A stretch of 64,000 nt of DNA, taken from positions 6,358,001-6,422,000 of the forward strand of contig NZ_CP022203.1 in the NCBI RefSeq assembly GCF_002305895.1, read 5' to 3'. Below, one piece after another: positions 26,232-34,452 of the stretch (the first letter of the stretch is position 1; each line of letters starts with the position of its first letter). The notes beneath the pieces were generated by a model that saw only the letters and a program-made list of their open reading frames with translations, was not told the origin of the DNA and did not search any database. A program made the translations under genes and the position numbers. The stretch comes from Corallococcus macrosporus DSM 14697 (GTDB lineage Bacteria; Myxococcota; Myxococcia; Myxococcales; Myxococcaceae).

Positions 26232-26432
26232 ATGGTCGAGAGCAACATCGTTCTGAAGCCCGAGGTGGTGACGTTCAAGCAACTGGATCCCGCGAAGGTG
26301 GACGCGCTCCGCGGCCAGCTGAGCATGATCCTGGGCCGTGGCGACTTCGCCACGCTCTCCGCTCGCGCGGGCGCGGTCGTCGTCAAGGAGCCGCAGGATC
26401 ACACCAGCCACACGTCTGACGGCTGGTTCTAG
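26232..26432 (+). CDS. candidate RiPP precursor with His-Xaa-Ser tail
   Basis: 66 residues, ATG with GGAG seven bases upstream. The N-terminal ~50 residues look like a leader (helical, with FKQLDPAKVDALRGQLSMIL), and the C-terminus is DHTSHTSDGWF, containing two tandem His-Thr-Ser units. Tandem His-Xaa-Ser is the hallmark of substrates of the Hxs radical SAM system, and an HxsB-like enzyme is encoded 1.3 kb away. There is no Gly-Gly or Cys pattern of classical bacteriocins. A strong hairpin follows the stop, as often seen when precursor mRNA must exceed that of downstream genes. The assignment is inference from tail plus context; known HxsA proteins carry more repeats. Confidence 0.7.
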   Translation: MVESNIVLKPEVVTFKQLDPAKVDALRGQLSMILGRGDFATLSARAGAVVVKEPQDHTSHTSDGWF

Positions 26433-26439
26433 CAGGTCT

Positions 26440-26477
26440 CTGCTCCCCGGTTCCCATCCCAGGGCACCGGGGAGCAG
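26440..26477 (+). terminator. hairpin (attenuator) between precursor and glycosyltransferase
   Basis: A perfect 12-base stem, CTGCTCCCCGGT (26440-26451) pairing with ACCGGGGAGCAG (26466-26477), with a 14-base loop and GTTGTCTTG after it. It starts seven bases after the precursor stop and 29 bases before the next start. It probably terminates most transcripts after the precursor, or protects its mRNA. Confidence 0.7.
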
Positions 26478-26505
26478 GTTGTCTTGACGCAAGGACGTCC
26501 CCTCC

Positions 26506-27483
26506 ATGCACCAGGAACTCCGCTCGGTCCAAGCCCCTGTCGTGTTTCTCCTGAATGGGATTGGAGACCGGCTCCTCGCCCTTCCCGCCCTGCGAGCCCT
26601 GAGTCAGATGTACCCGGGTCAAATCAGACTGGTGGGCGCACCAGGTGATTCAAGCCTGTTCTTCTATCAAGAACTCGGGCTCATGAAGGTTCACGAGGTG
26701 CGGGCGACGACGCAGGGCACGGAGCGAAGCATCGACGCGGAGACGCTCCAGCAGGCGGTCGGCACCTGCGACCTGTTCATCTGTTTCAATACCTGGCATG
26801 CGACGGGTGTCTCGGCGCTGCTCGAGGGGTTTCCGCCGACCACCGAAACGGTGGGCCTGTATCGCCGTTACAAGCAGTGGGTCCGGGGTGAGGAGACCCA
26901 GCACATGTTGGACCGGCTCTTCGCGCTGGCGCAGCGGCTGGTCCCCACCCTGCGGCTGGAGGACTTCGCCCAGGCCCCCGTGCTGACGGCCGAGACCACC
27001 GCGGCGGCCAGGAGCTTTCGCGACAGCGTCCCCAAGGGGGCCCGGGTGCTCGCGCTCCACACAGAGACGGGCTCCCGGAAGCAGTGGCCCGTCGCCCGCT
27101 ACCGCGCCGTGCTGGATGCCTTCCTCGAACGTCATCCCGAATGGCTGGTGCTCAACGTGGACTACGGCGCCACGGAGCTGGAGCCCATGGTCCACGGGAA
27201 CCGCGTGCTCGCCGCGCAAGGCGCGCCGCTCGAGGCCGCCATGGCGCTGCTGGGCGCATGCGACGGCTTCCTCGGTATCGACTCGTGCATGCTGCACGCG
27301 GCGGACTTCTTCCGGCTCCCGTCCGTGGGCCTGTTCGGACCGACGTCCCCCTCGCAGTGGGGCTTCCGGCTCACCCCGGCCTTCCGCGAGCTCACCGGGA
27401 ACGGGAGCATGGACGACCTCACCGAGGACGCGGTCCTCGGTGCGCTCACGGACCTGGCCGCCGGCCGGCTGCGCCCCGCCTGA
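26506..27483 (+). CDS. glycosyltransferase family 9-like protein
   Basis: 325 residues, with AAGGAC nine bases before the ATG. The N-terminal half has the GT9 pattern LNGIGDRLLALPALRALSQMYPG, and the C-terminal half has LALHTETGSRKQWPVARY and CDGFLGIDSCMLHAADFFRLPSVGLFGPTSPSQWG, matching the nucleotide-sugar end of ADP-heptose/heptosyltransferases. GT9 enzymes usually transfer heptose to LPS core, but no other LPS gene is nearby. Placed directly behind the peptide gene and facing the modification operon, it may instead glycosylate the peptide. That role is inference. It is 30 bases from the convergent radical SAM gene. Confidence 0.82.
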   Translation: MHQELRSVQAPVVFLLNGIGDRLLALPALRALSQMYPGQIRLVGAPGDSSLFFYQELGLMKVHEVRATTQGTERSIDAETLQQAVGTCDLFICFNTWHATGVSALLEGFPPTTETVGLYRRYKQWVRGEETQHMLDRLFALAQRLVPTLRLEDFAQAPVLTAETTAAARSFRDSVPKGARVLALHTETGSRKQWPVARYRAVLDAFLERHPEWLVLNVDYGATELEPMVHGNRVLAAQGAPLEAAMALLGACDGFLGIDSCMLHAADFFRLPSVGLFGPTSPSQWGFRLTPAFRELTGNGSMDDLTEDAVLGALTDLAAGRLRPA

Positions 27484-27513
27484 GCGGCGGCGAGGGCGCA
27501 GGCCCCGGCGCAA

Positions 27514-29019
27514 TCACCCGCTCTGCACGCTCAGCAGCGGCGGCGGGGCCTCCAGCGCGTCCCCCTCCGACAGGCCATTGGCCATCTTCACCAGCGCGGC
27601 GTCCATGCCCGGCATCATCCGCAGCAGGGGGATGGGGTCCTCCACGAGCTTGCGCAGGACCCACTCCACGACCGCCAAGGTCTGCAGGCACTCCTCGGAG
27701 GCATGCGGGCGCGGCGTCGCGTCTCCGGTCCGGGCGTAGTCCAGCACGGGCAGCACGCCGCAGTAGGGATTGAAGGCGCACTCGCGGCACTCCGGGTCGC
27801 GATCCCTCAACGACAGGTTCATGGAGCGGAACGTGGCCTTGTTCCGGATGAGCGCGTCATAGGTCGTGTCCTTCACATTGCCCAGCCCGAACTCCGAGCG
27901 CATCGAGCGGGCTTCGTCCGACGGCAGGATTTCGCCATCGTGGTCATAGGTGATGGCCGAGCCGAAGTCTCCGACGGGGTTGCGCCAGTCCACGAAGCCC
28001 GTGTCCGTGTTTTGGAGAATCTTGGCCAGCACGACGCGGACCACCCGCTCGGAGTAGTTCTCGTTCTCCCGGCGGTTCTTCTCGTAGATGTAGTCGAGCG
28101 CGTCCAGGTAGTAGCGGAGGAAGTCCTGGATGTCGAAGGGCAGCTTCTCCTTGCGCGCGTTGCCCAGGGCCTTGAGCTTCAGGATGGCGAGGTCCTTGAA
28201 ACCCTCCCCATGGTAGAAGTCGATGGTGCGCCGCAGCTCCTTCGCGTTGGACGCACCCACCACGCACAGGGGCGACGCGCTGAGCACCCCGGGGTAGCGG
28301 TCACGGAAGTGCGCCAGCCGCTCCATGACCTTGCGATAGCTGCCCGCCCCGCTCCGCGTGACGCGGAAGGAGTCGTGGATGTCCTCGGGGCCGTTCAACG
28401 AATACGACACGTTGATGCGGTTCTCCTTGCAGTACGCGATGTGCTCGTCGGTGGCGACCATGAGGTTGCTCACCACGGAGAAGCGCAGCCGCTTGCCCAC
28501 GGCCTCGTTCTGCCTGCGGGCCTCGGCGACGAAGTACTTCATGCCCTCGAAGTTCAGGAAGGGCTCACCGCCCTGGAACTCGAAGCCGAGGAAAGGGGCC
28601 GGAGAGCCGAGCGCGAAGCGGATGATGGCGTCCGCGACGTCGGGCTGCATGTCGAAGCGCTTGGACTCCGCGGAGATGCTCTCCGGGTTCATGTGGCAGT
28701 AGGTGCAGTTGAGGTTGCACCGCTTCGACAGCACGATGATGTGGAGCCCCGGCCCCGCGTAGGTCCGGTCATGCCAGAGCTTGAGGTCCTCCATCACCCG
28801 CGAGGAGTTCCGCGCGGTGATGACGTGGCTGGTGTGCTCGAGCCGCTCGAACAGGGCCTCGTCCATGGAGATTTCGTCGAGCTGGGCATTCTCCGCCGCG
28901 GACAGGAGCTGCATGGCGCCCGTCCGGGACAGCCGCACGAAGTGGTCGGGGCCCACCTGCTTCGCGGGGAAGAAGTTGGGCAGCCACTCGTCGCGATAAC
29001 GCAACCCAGGGACTCTCAT
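27514..29019 (-). CDS. radical SAM/SPASM peptide maturase, HxsB-like
   Basis: 501 residues. An N-terminal ~85-residue region (FVRLSRTGAMQLLSAAENAQL) resembles the substrate-binding lead of HxsB. The radical SAM cluster is CNLNCTYC (Cys101, 105, 108), followed by FEFQGGEPFLNFE. TGFVDWRNPVGDFGSAITYDHDG and the C-terminal SPASM cysteines (411, 414, 420, 444, in CRECAFNPYCG and later) follow the HxsB order as I recall it. The enzyme would bind [4Fe-4S] clusters and modify a peptide by radical chemistry. The ATG overlaps the HExxH gene's stop (ATGA). The usual second radical SAM partner HxsC is not found. Confidence 0.85.
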   Translation of the reverse strand: MRVPGLRYRDEWLPNFFPAKQVGPDHFVRLSRTGAMQLLSAAENAQLDEISMDEALFERLEHTSHVITARNSSRVMEDLKLWHDRTYAGPGLHIIVLSKRCNLNCTYCHMNPESISAESKRFDMQPDVADAIIRFALGSPAPFLGFEFQGGEPFLNFEGMKYFVAEARRQNEAVGKRLRFSVVSNLMVATDEHIAYCKENRINVSYSLNGPEDIHDSFRVTRSGAGSYRKVMERLAHFRDRYPGVLSASPLCVVGASNAKELRRTIDFYHGEGFKDLAILKLKALGNARKEKLPFDIQDFLRYYLDALDYIYEKNRRENENYSERVVRVVLAKILQNTDTGFVDWRNPVGDFGSAITYDHDGEILPSDEARSMRSEFGLGNVKDTTYDALIRNKATFRSMNLSLRDRDPECRECAFNPYCGVLPVLDYARTGDATPRPHASEECLQTLAVVEWVLRKLVEDPIPLLRMMPGMDAALVKMANGLSEGDALEAPPPLLSVQSG

Positions 29020-30437
29020 GAGGCAGCTCCGACGTGCTGGGGGTAGCCGGCCGCGAGCACAGCCGCCTCGCGCCAGTCCATGTAGATCTCCGCGTGGTTC
29101 ACCACAGGGCCGCTGGCGGCCACGCGCGAGAAGTGGTTCTTCATCCAGGCCTCGAAGGCCTGGTCCATGTCCGCGTCCGCGACCCGCTCGATGAGCGGGT
29201 GCTGCTCGCTCAGGGCCACGGCCATCTGCGCCAGGAGCGCGCGCCCCTCGGGCGTGGGGCGCTCGAAGTCCAGGAGGGTGCGGAAGGACAGCAGGTTGCA
29301 GCGGTGCGACTTGAGCAACTGGAAGCGCCACTCCCGCTGCTGGAACTCGGGCCTGTCCAGCGCCAGCAGGCGGAGCCGGTTCACCGCCAGGAAGGAGTGC
29401 AGCCCCAGGTGCAGGCCCCGGAGGGGGCGCGGGTCGGTCCGGTAGGCGGAGACGAACTCGGGACGCGAGTCATCCCACCGCCCGAAGACGCGGGGGTCGA
29501 GCAGCAGGTACATGCGCTCGTGCTGCAGTTCGTGGACCAGGTCCTCCGCGTGCTCCAGGCCGTTCGCCACCCGCGTCAGGAAGACGGGCGTGCCGGCCCC
29601 ATACGAGGACGAGCAGCGCACGCTGCGGTTCTCCGGCCCCCCCATGTCGACGAGCGCGGGGAGCAGCACGCGGGCCCAGTCCAGCACCTCCGGCCACAGC
29701 TCCCCGAGGATGTGGAACGCCTCCTCCGCGCTGCGCAGCAGGGGCATGGGCCGCCAGGTGCCGCTGCTCCCGTCATCCGGGATGCCCGCGCGCTCTCTCC
29801 GGCCGGTGATGCCGAGCAGCTCGCTGTCTTCCAGCACCGGCACCTTCCAGGACTCCGACCAGGGGAGCGGCTGGAGGCGCACGGGCGCATCCACCGTCAA
29901 CGGCAGCGGGATGCGGAGCCCGGGGCCCGCCTCCCCCTCGGCGGTGACCAGGCACTGGGCGCCCGAGAAGTGCCACGTGATGCGCCCCTCGCCGGGGACG
30001 CGCACGTCGAGCTGCTCACCCCGGGGCAGGCAGTAGAGCGCCCGCGGCGTCACGAAGAAGGCCTCGCCGTGGCTGACCTCTCCCCGCAGCCGCTGGACGA
30101 TGAGCAGGGACGCCAGGTTGCCCAGCAGGTGCTGCAACGCGCTGGGGCTGATGGCGGCGGGCCCCAGCAGACGTCCGAGCAGCACCGGCGTACTCCAGTG
30201 CTCCAGGAACTCCCGCGCCAGCGCCGGCGCGCGCTCGACCAGCTCAAAGGCCTCGGAGAGCAGCGACTGGAGCTCCGTGGCACATCCCCCCAGCTTCCCG
30301 AGCCGCTCCGGCTGCTGGACCCAACCGATGAGCAGGTCGAGCTGCCCCATCTGCTGCGTCCGCAGCAGCTCGCGCGCCGAGGCCTCTGTCTCGGGAGACA
30401 ACGGCGTCGGGAACGTGAAGGCCTCTTGGAATTGCAT
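29016..30437 (-). CDS. HExxH-motif putative peptide-modification protein
   Basis: 473 residues. The metal-binding motif is HELQH at 302-306, in GLEHAEDLVHELQHERMYLLLD, followed ~40 residues on by DPRPLRGLHLGLHSFLAV, whose His may be the third ligand. This matches the family first described as 'HEXXH motif putative peptide modification protein', which occurs beside radical SAM genes and whose members are now annotated, as I recall, as 2-oxoglutarate-dependent peptide beta-hydroxylases. The N-terminal ~280 residues are mostly helical and unassigned. Translation is coupled on both sides (TGATG with the MBL gene, ATGA with the radical SAM gene), tying it to the same pathway. Confidence 0.8.
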   Translation of the reverse strand: MQFQEAFTFPTPLSPETEASARELLRTQQMGQLDLLIGWVQQPERLGKLGGCATELQSLLSEAFELVERAPALAREFLEHWSTPVLLGRLLGPAAISPSALQHLLGNLASLLIVQRLRGEVSHGEAFFVTPRALYCLPRGEQLDVRVPGEGRITWHFSGAQCLVTAEGEAGPGLRIPLPLTVDAPVRLQPLPWSESWKVPVLEDSELLGITGRRERAGIPDDGSSGTWRPMPLLRSAEEAFHILGELWPEVLDWARVLLPALVDMGGPENRSVRCSSSYGAGTPVFLTRVANGLEHAEDLVHELQHERMYLLLDPRVFGRWDDSRPEFVSAYRTDPRPLRGLHLGLHSFLAVNRLRLLALDRPEFQQREWRFQLLKSHRCNLLSFRTLLDFERPTPEGRALLAQMAVALSEQHPLIERVADADMDQAFEAWMKNHFSRVAASGPVVNHAEIYMDWREAAVLAAGYPQHVGAAS

Positions 30438-32170
30438 CAGTGACTCCAGTCGAGCACCAACGGAGACTCGTGCGTCAGGTGGGACAGGAACGTGAAGATG
30501 GCGGACTGGACGTCGTCGGGAGGCAGGGAGAGGGCCTCGCTCACGTCGCCCACCATCTCGGAGACCGTGCGGCCGTCGCATTGGTCCAGCAGGAGCGCCT
30601 CGAGCGTGGACAGCGGCTGATAGCGGATGCCCGCCGCGCTCGCGTAACAGAGCACCTCGGCGGTCTCCGGTGACGGCTCGCGCGCGTCGAGCAGCCGCGC
30701 CAGGTCTCGCGTGACACGCAGGTGGTAGGGGCCCAACACCGGGCGGCGCTGGGTGAGGCTGTCGCGCAGCACCGACAGGTGGCTCGCGCGGAGCGCCTCG
30801 GTGCGCTCGTCGCGGCGGGCCAGCTCCTTCAGCCGGCGTGACATGCATTGCAGGTGGAACAGCCCCCGGTCCAGCCAATGGCAGGCGGCCAGGTCCTCCC
30901 GCTGCGCGTCGGTGAGCGCCGGCTCGCCCTGGAGCAGCGCCTCCACCGCGGCGAAGTAGCCAGCGTCCAGGTCGGCGGGCTCGGCGACCTTCGACGGGAG
31001 GAGCGCCACGAGCCGCGCCGCGAGCGCGAAGGCCTTTCCCTCCACGAGGTAGCGGAGCGTCCGGGGCGCCAGGACCGCCGCCGGGGTCTTGTTGACGGAC
31101 GCCTGGCACCGCTCCAGCAGGTAGCTCAGGTCGCGCGTGGAGGCGCGCAGCACCTCCCGGATGGCCTCGAAGGGCTCCAGCCACCGCGCGAGGTCATTGT
31201 CTCCCCATCCCCAGCGCTGATTGGGTTTGCTGGGGTGATAGCCCGTGAAGAAGGTCGTCAACAGCGCCTGGGGACGCCGCTGCCCCCGCGCCGGCTCGAA
31301 CCGGCGGCCGGGCTGGAACAGCGCGCAGCGCTCCAGGTCGTGCTGCGCGTAGACGAGCCGATACGGGGGCTTCCAGGGCAGGAGCGCCGCGCCCTGCGCG
31401 CGCGTCACCGCGGCGGCCATCCAATGCGCCCGGTCCACGGGATAGCGCTCCAGGCGGTCCTCCCGCGGCCGCCCCGCCATGGACAGCGTCCCACCGCAGG
31501 TGGCGATGCGCGCGGGCTTCAACCACTCACACAGCGCGAGCGCGCCCACCGGGTCCAGTTGATTCCAGAACCCCTGCCACTGGACCGAGGCCCCCGTGGG
31601 GACGAAGGCCACGTCCACCCGGCCCCGGAAGGGCTCCAGCGCCTCGCGGGTCCGGGGTGAATCCGTCACATCCACCGCGTCCAACGCCAGCACGTCCGGC
31701 GTCTCCAGCAGCAAGGCGCATTGCTCTTCGCCCTCCCCCGAGCATTGCGCGGGCAGGGCGTGGATGCGCACGTCCTCGCCCAACTCGATGACGTCCCCCT
31801 CCAGGTACGGGTGGAGGTTGCGGAAGCCCAGCGCGGTGAGAATCTCTCGCGCGCTGGAGCCGGGCGCACCGCCTGGCTTCGGCCTGTCGAGGAAATACAG
31901 GGCGACATCCTCGCGCAGGCCCAACAGGCTGGGCGGATGGAGATGGTCGTCGTGCGCGTGGGAGAAGAAGACCGCGTTGACCGACGCCAGGTCATCGAAG
32001 AACCACGCGGGGCACGCGGGCTGCCGGAAATCCAGCTCCCGTGAGACGAGCACCGGGTCGATGAGAATCCTCAGGGGACCGCGGTGAATGGCAAAGGACG
32101 TGTGCCCCAGATGCTCGATGAAAGTCCGCACAGCCCGCCCATTCCGAATATCGAGAACTGAACGTATCAA
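30437..32170 (-). CDS. metallo-beta-lactamase-fold protein with PqqD-like C-terminus
   Basis: 577 residues. An N-terminal MBL fold of the UlaG-like type has GHTSFAIHRGPLRILIDP and the metal motif SHAHDDH at 70-76, with later His/Asp ligands (LALDAVDVTDS). The last ~60 residues (LSTLEALLLDQCDGRTVSEMVGDVS to FLSHLTHES) read like a PqqD-type winged helix, the recognition element that binds RiPP leaders. The middle is helical and unassigned. The start is TTG at 32170 with GAGGG seven bases upstream; GTG at 32131 would also keep the whole MBL domain. It overlaps the HExxH gene by one base. Hydrolysis or bond formation on the peptide are possible roles. Confidence 0.72.
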   Translation of the reverse strand: MIRSVLDIRNGRAVRTFIEHLGHTSFAIHRGPLRILIDPVLVSRELDFRQPACPAWFFDDLASVNAVFFSHAHDDHLHPPSLLGLREDVALYFLDRPKPGGAPGSSAREILTALGFRNLHPYLEGDVIELGEDVRIHALPAQCSGEGEEQCALLLETPDVLALDAVDVTDSPRTREALEPFRGRVDVAFVPTGASVQWQGFWNQLDPVGALALCEWLKPARIATCGGTLSMAGRPREDRLERYPVDRAHWMAAAVTRAQGAALLPWKPPYRLVYAQHDLERCALFQPGRRFEPARGQRRPQALLTTFFTGYHPSKPNQRWGWGDNDLARWLEPFEAIREVLRASTRDLSYLLERCQASVNKTPAAVLAPRTLRYLVEGKAFALAARLVALLPSKVAEPADLDAGYFAAVEALLQGEPALTDAQREDLAACHWLDRGLFHLQCMSRRLKELARRDERTEALRASHLSVLRDSLTQRRPVLGPYHLRVTRDLARLLDAREPSPETAEVLCYASAAGIRYQPLSTLEALLLDQCDGRTVSEMVGDVSEALSLPPDDVQSAIFTFLSHLTHESPLVLDWSH

Positions 32171-32212
32171 TCCGTGTCCCTCAGCGTCAATTCCAGGCCA
32201 CGGGAGGGAGGC

Positions 32213-34246
32213 TCAGCGCGCGCGGAGGGTTTCGGACGTGCGATGGGTGGCCAGATAGGCCTTGGCTTCAATCAGCGGCGCCCCCGTCAACCCCAGCTTG
32301 ACGTGCGCGAGCCGCTTGTCGAAGACACTCTCACGCACGGCCGAGCCAGCCGGGAGCTGGATTTGGGTGCGCCCCGGCCAGGCGAGCAGCGCGTCACGGC
32401 GCGCGGGTGCGCAGAGTCCCCGCGTCACGAGCGCGTCGAGCAGGAGCTGCCACCGGGGCTCCTCGGAGGGCTGCGCGCGCCCCTGGAACGAGCACTCGAG
32501 CCCCAGCGTCGGCAGCAACCGCGGCGACAGGTCCAGGTTGAGCATGAAGCGGTTGACGCCGAGCGGAAGCACCCACGCGAGGGTGTCTCGAAGCTGCTGA
32601 AAGTCACCTGGCCACGCCACGGCTTCCAGGTAGGACACGATGCGCTCTGGCGGCACGTTCTTCAGCGTGAAACGCAGGTTCTTGCTCCGGCGAGACATCA
32701 TCACGCAGGCCGCGTAGAGGTGCGCGCCGGGAGGCAGCGCGTTGATACAGACATCCATCTCCCGCTGAAGCTCGGGTGTGAGCGGCGCGTCATCGCCTCG
32801 CAGGAGCGGGAGCCCCGCGTGGAGCGTCGCACGGTAGGTCTCCGACTTCTGCCTGTGCAGGGCCTCGCTGACGGCGACAGGCTGGTCCCGGGTGCAGAGG
32901 AAGACGATGGGCAGCGGCGGCGAGGCGACGGGCGCGTCCAGGTCGAACTCCAGCCAGAACGCGTCGACCTCCCTGTCGAGCAGCCCGTCCGGCTCGGACC
33001 ACCCGCGCGCGAAGTCACGAATGCGCCGCCACTCGGGCGCGTCGAACAAGGGCGCTGGCAGCGAAGCGTGGGGATGCTCGCCAGCGAGCAGCGCCTGGCC
33101 GTCGTGCTTGATGCCCAGGATGAAGTCCACGCGCGGCGTGCCCTCCAGCAGCCGGACCTCGAACCCGCCATCGCCCTCCAGCGCCGCGGGCAGCCATTCG
33201 CCCAGCGCGAGCAGGCGCTCCCGAGCCTCGGGCGCGAACAACGCGGGCGGATAATCCTTGTCGAAGGCCGCCAGCGTCTCCTTCCAGGTGCCCGACCGGG
33301 CCGGCAGCGCCCCCGGGAGGAAGTTGTCGGTCCGGTCCGCCGCGATGCGCGCGATTCGGGCGTAACGCGCCAGCGCTTCGACACACAGCGCCGCGGACGC
33401 CTCGAGCGAGCCGTAGACGACCTCTCCGGACTCGTACAGCGGGGCCACCGGCCAGAGCCCCTCCTCGCTCTGCACGCCCAGCAGCACGGACGCCATGGCA
33501 TCCAGCGTCCGCTCGAAGAGGTTGACGTCCGTGGGGCGCCCCAGGTTCATCAGCGCGCTCATCGCCAGGGCGATGTTCACCGCGCCGAGCACCTCGCCCT
33601 TCTCCCAGAGCGTGATGAGCTCGTTCCGGAGCGGGACTGCGAGCTGCCAGTGGTCCCCCGCGCTGCGCACCCAACGCGTCAGCAGGTAGCCCAGCAGGAA
33701 GGGCGAAGCAGCGGGCTGACCGCCCGTGCAGCCCAGCAGCCCCCGGGCGCGAAGCTGCTCGGAGACCCACGCGGCGCGCTCCGGCAGCGCCCGCCCTTCG
33801 TGCGCCGCCAGGAGCAGGAGGTCCGCGTTCGTGGCGACGTCCTCGCCAGCCGCGACGCCGTCGCTGGACAGGAGCGCCTCCAGCGAGGAAGGCGCGTCCA
33901 GCGTGACGTTCCATTGGCGGAGCGCCACCAGCGCACGCGCCGACTCTCCCGTCGCAGGCGCGACCGCATCCGGTGAGAAGCGCCAGAGGCCCGTCGAGGC
34001 GCGGCTGGCGCGCAACCGCTCCACACAGGAAAACACCAGCTCGTGCCAGAGCCCCTTGGACTCACCCAGCGAGAGGAGGACCAGCGTGGCCGCCGCCGGA
34101 GAGTCCACCACGCCCACGCCCGCCCCCGTGGAGGCCAACAACTCCGCCGCGGGAAGCTGTTCCAGGGCGGCGTTCGCCGCGGCAATGGCCTCGTCCAGCA
34201 GCGCTTGCGTGGGCCGGATGGGCGTTCCTGGAATCTGGACAGACAC
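32213..34246 (-). CDS. alpha-toroid (prenyltransferase/cyclase-like) protein with unassigned C-terminal domain
   Basis: 677 residues from a GTG with CGGAGGA six bases upstream. The first ~330 residues are Leu/Ala-rich helical hairpins with GLWRFSPD, GYLLTRWV and SEEGLWPVAPLYESG motifs, like the alpha/alpha-toroid of squalene-cyclase/prenyltransferase repeats, but without a DXDD-type acid motif that I can see. The second half (from VDAFWLEFDLDAP) is a different alpha/beta domain with LGLECSFQG, WQLLLDALVTRGLC, ALLAWPG and HVKLGL...AKAYL. I do not recognise it and no function is claimed. It is the first gene of the leftward operon, 42 bases before the MBL gene, so it is probably part of the same pathway. 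Confidence 0.68.
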   Translation of the reverse strand: MSVQIPGTPIRPTQALLDEAIAAANAALEQLPAAELLASTGAGVGVVDSPAAATLVLLSLGESKGLWHELVFSCVERLRASRASTGLWRFSPDAVAPATGESARALVALRQWNVTLDAPSSLEALLSSDGVAAGEDVATNADLLLLAAHEGRALPERAAWVSEQLRARGLLGCTGGQPAASPFLLGYLLTRWVRSAGDHWQLAVPLRNELITLWEKGEVLGAVNIALAMSALMNLGRPTDVNLFERTLDAMASVLLGVQSEEGLWPVAPLYESGEVVYGSLEASAALCVEALARYARIARIAADRTDNFLPGALPARSGTWKETLAAFDKDYPPALFAPEARERLLALGEWLPAALEGDGGFEVRLLEGTPRVDFILGIKHDGQALLAGEHPHASLPAPLFDAPEWRRIRDFARGWSEPDGLLDREVDAFWLEFDLDAPVASPPLPIVFLCTRDQPVAVSEALHRQKSETYRATLHAGLPLLRGDDAPLTPELQREMDVCINALPPGAHLYAACVMMSRRSKNLRFTLKNVPPERIVSYLEAVAWPGDFQQLRDTLAWVLPLGVNRFMLNLDLSPRLLPTLGLECSFQGRAQPSEEPRWQLLLDALVTRGLCAPARRDALLAWPGRTQIQLPAGSAVRESVFDKRLAHVKLGLTGAPLIEAKAYLATHRTSETLRAR

Positions 34247-34409
34247 GGGCTTCCTCCGAGCAACGCTGGCGAATGAATGCAAAGCGTGCCCGAGCGAGAA
34301 GCTCAGGGTCAATCACCTCTCCGAGCAATCATGTGAAATCAATTTAGACCCCCACTCCATGTAAAAACGCGAATTCCTCCATTCGTATTGACACATCCAT
34401 CAACACCGC

Positions 34410-34441
34410 GGTGCCGGCGCGACAACCAGCGCGCCGGCACC
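34410..34441 (-). terminator. hairpin after DUF1501 gene
   Basis: A perfect 12-base stem, GGTGCCGGCGCG pairing with CGCGCCGGCACC, around an 8-base loop, 12 bases past the DUF1501 stop and before the promoter region of the toroid gene. It should separate the two leftward units, although no long U-run follows. Confidence 0.55.
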
Positions 34442-34452
34442 ATGACGAGGGA

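Noticed and set aside
24321-26432. 703-codon plus frame ending at the peptide stop
   Set aside because: Its first ~640 codons lie antisense to the ADOP-like permease. Only the last 66 codons, from the ATG with a ribosome site, are plausible.
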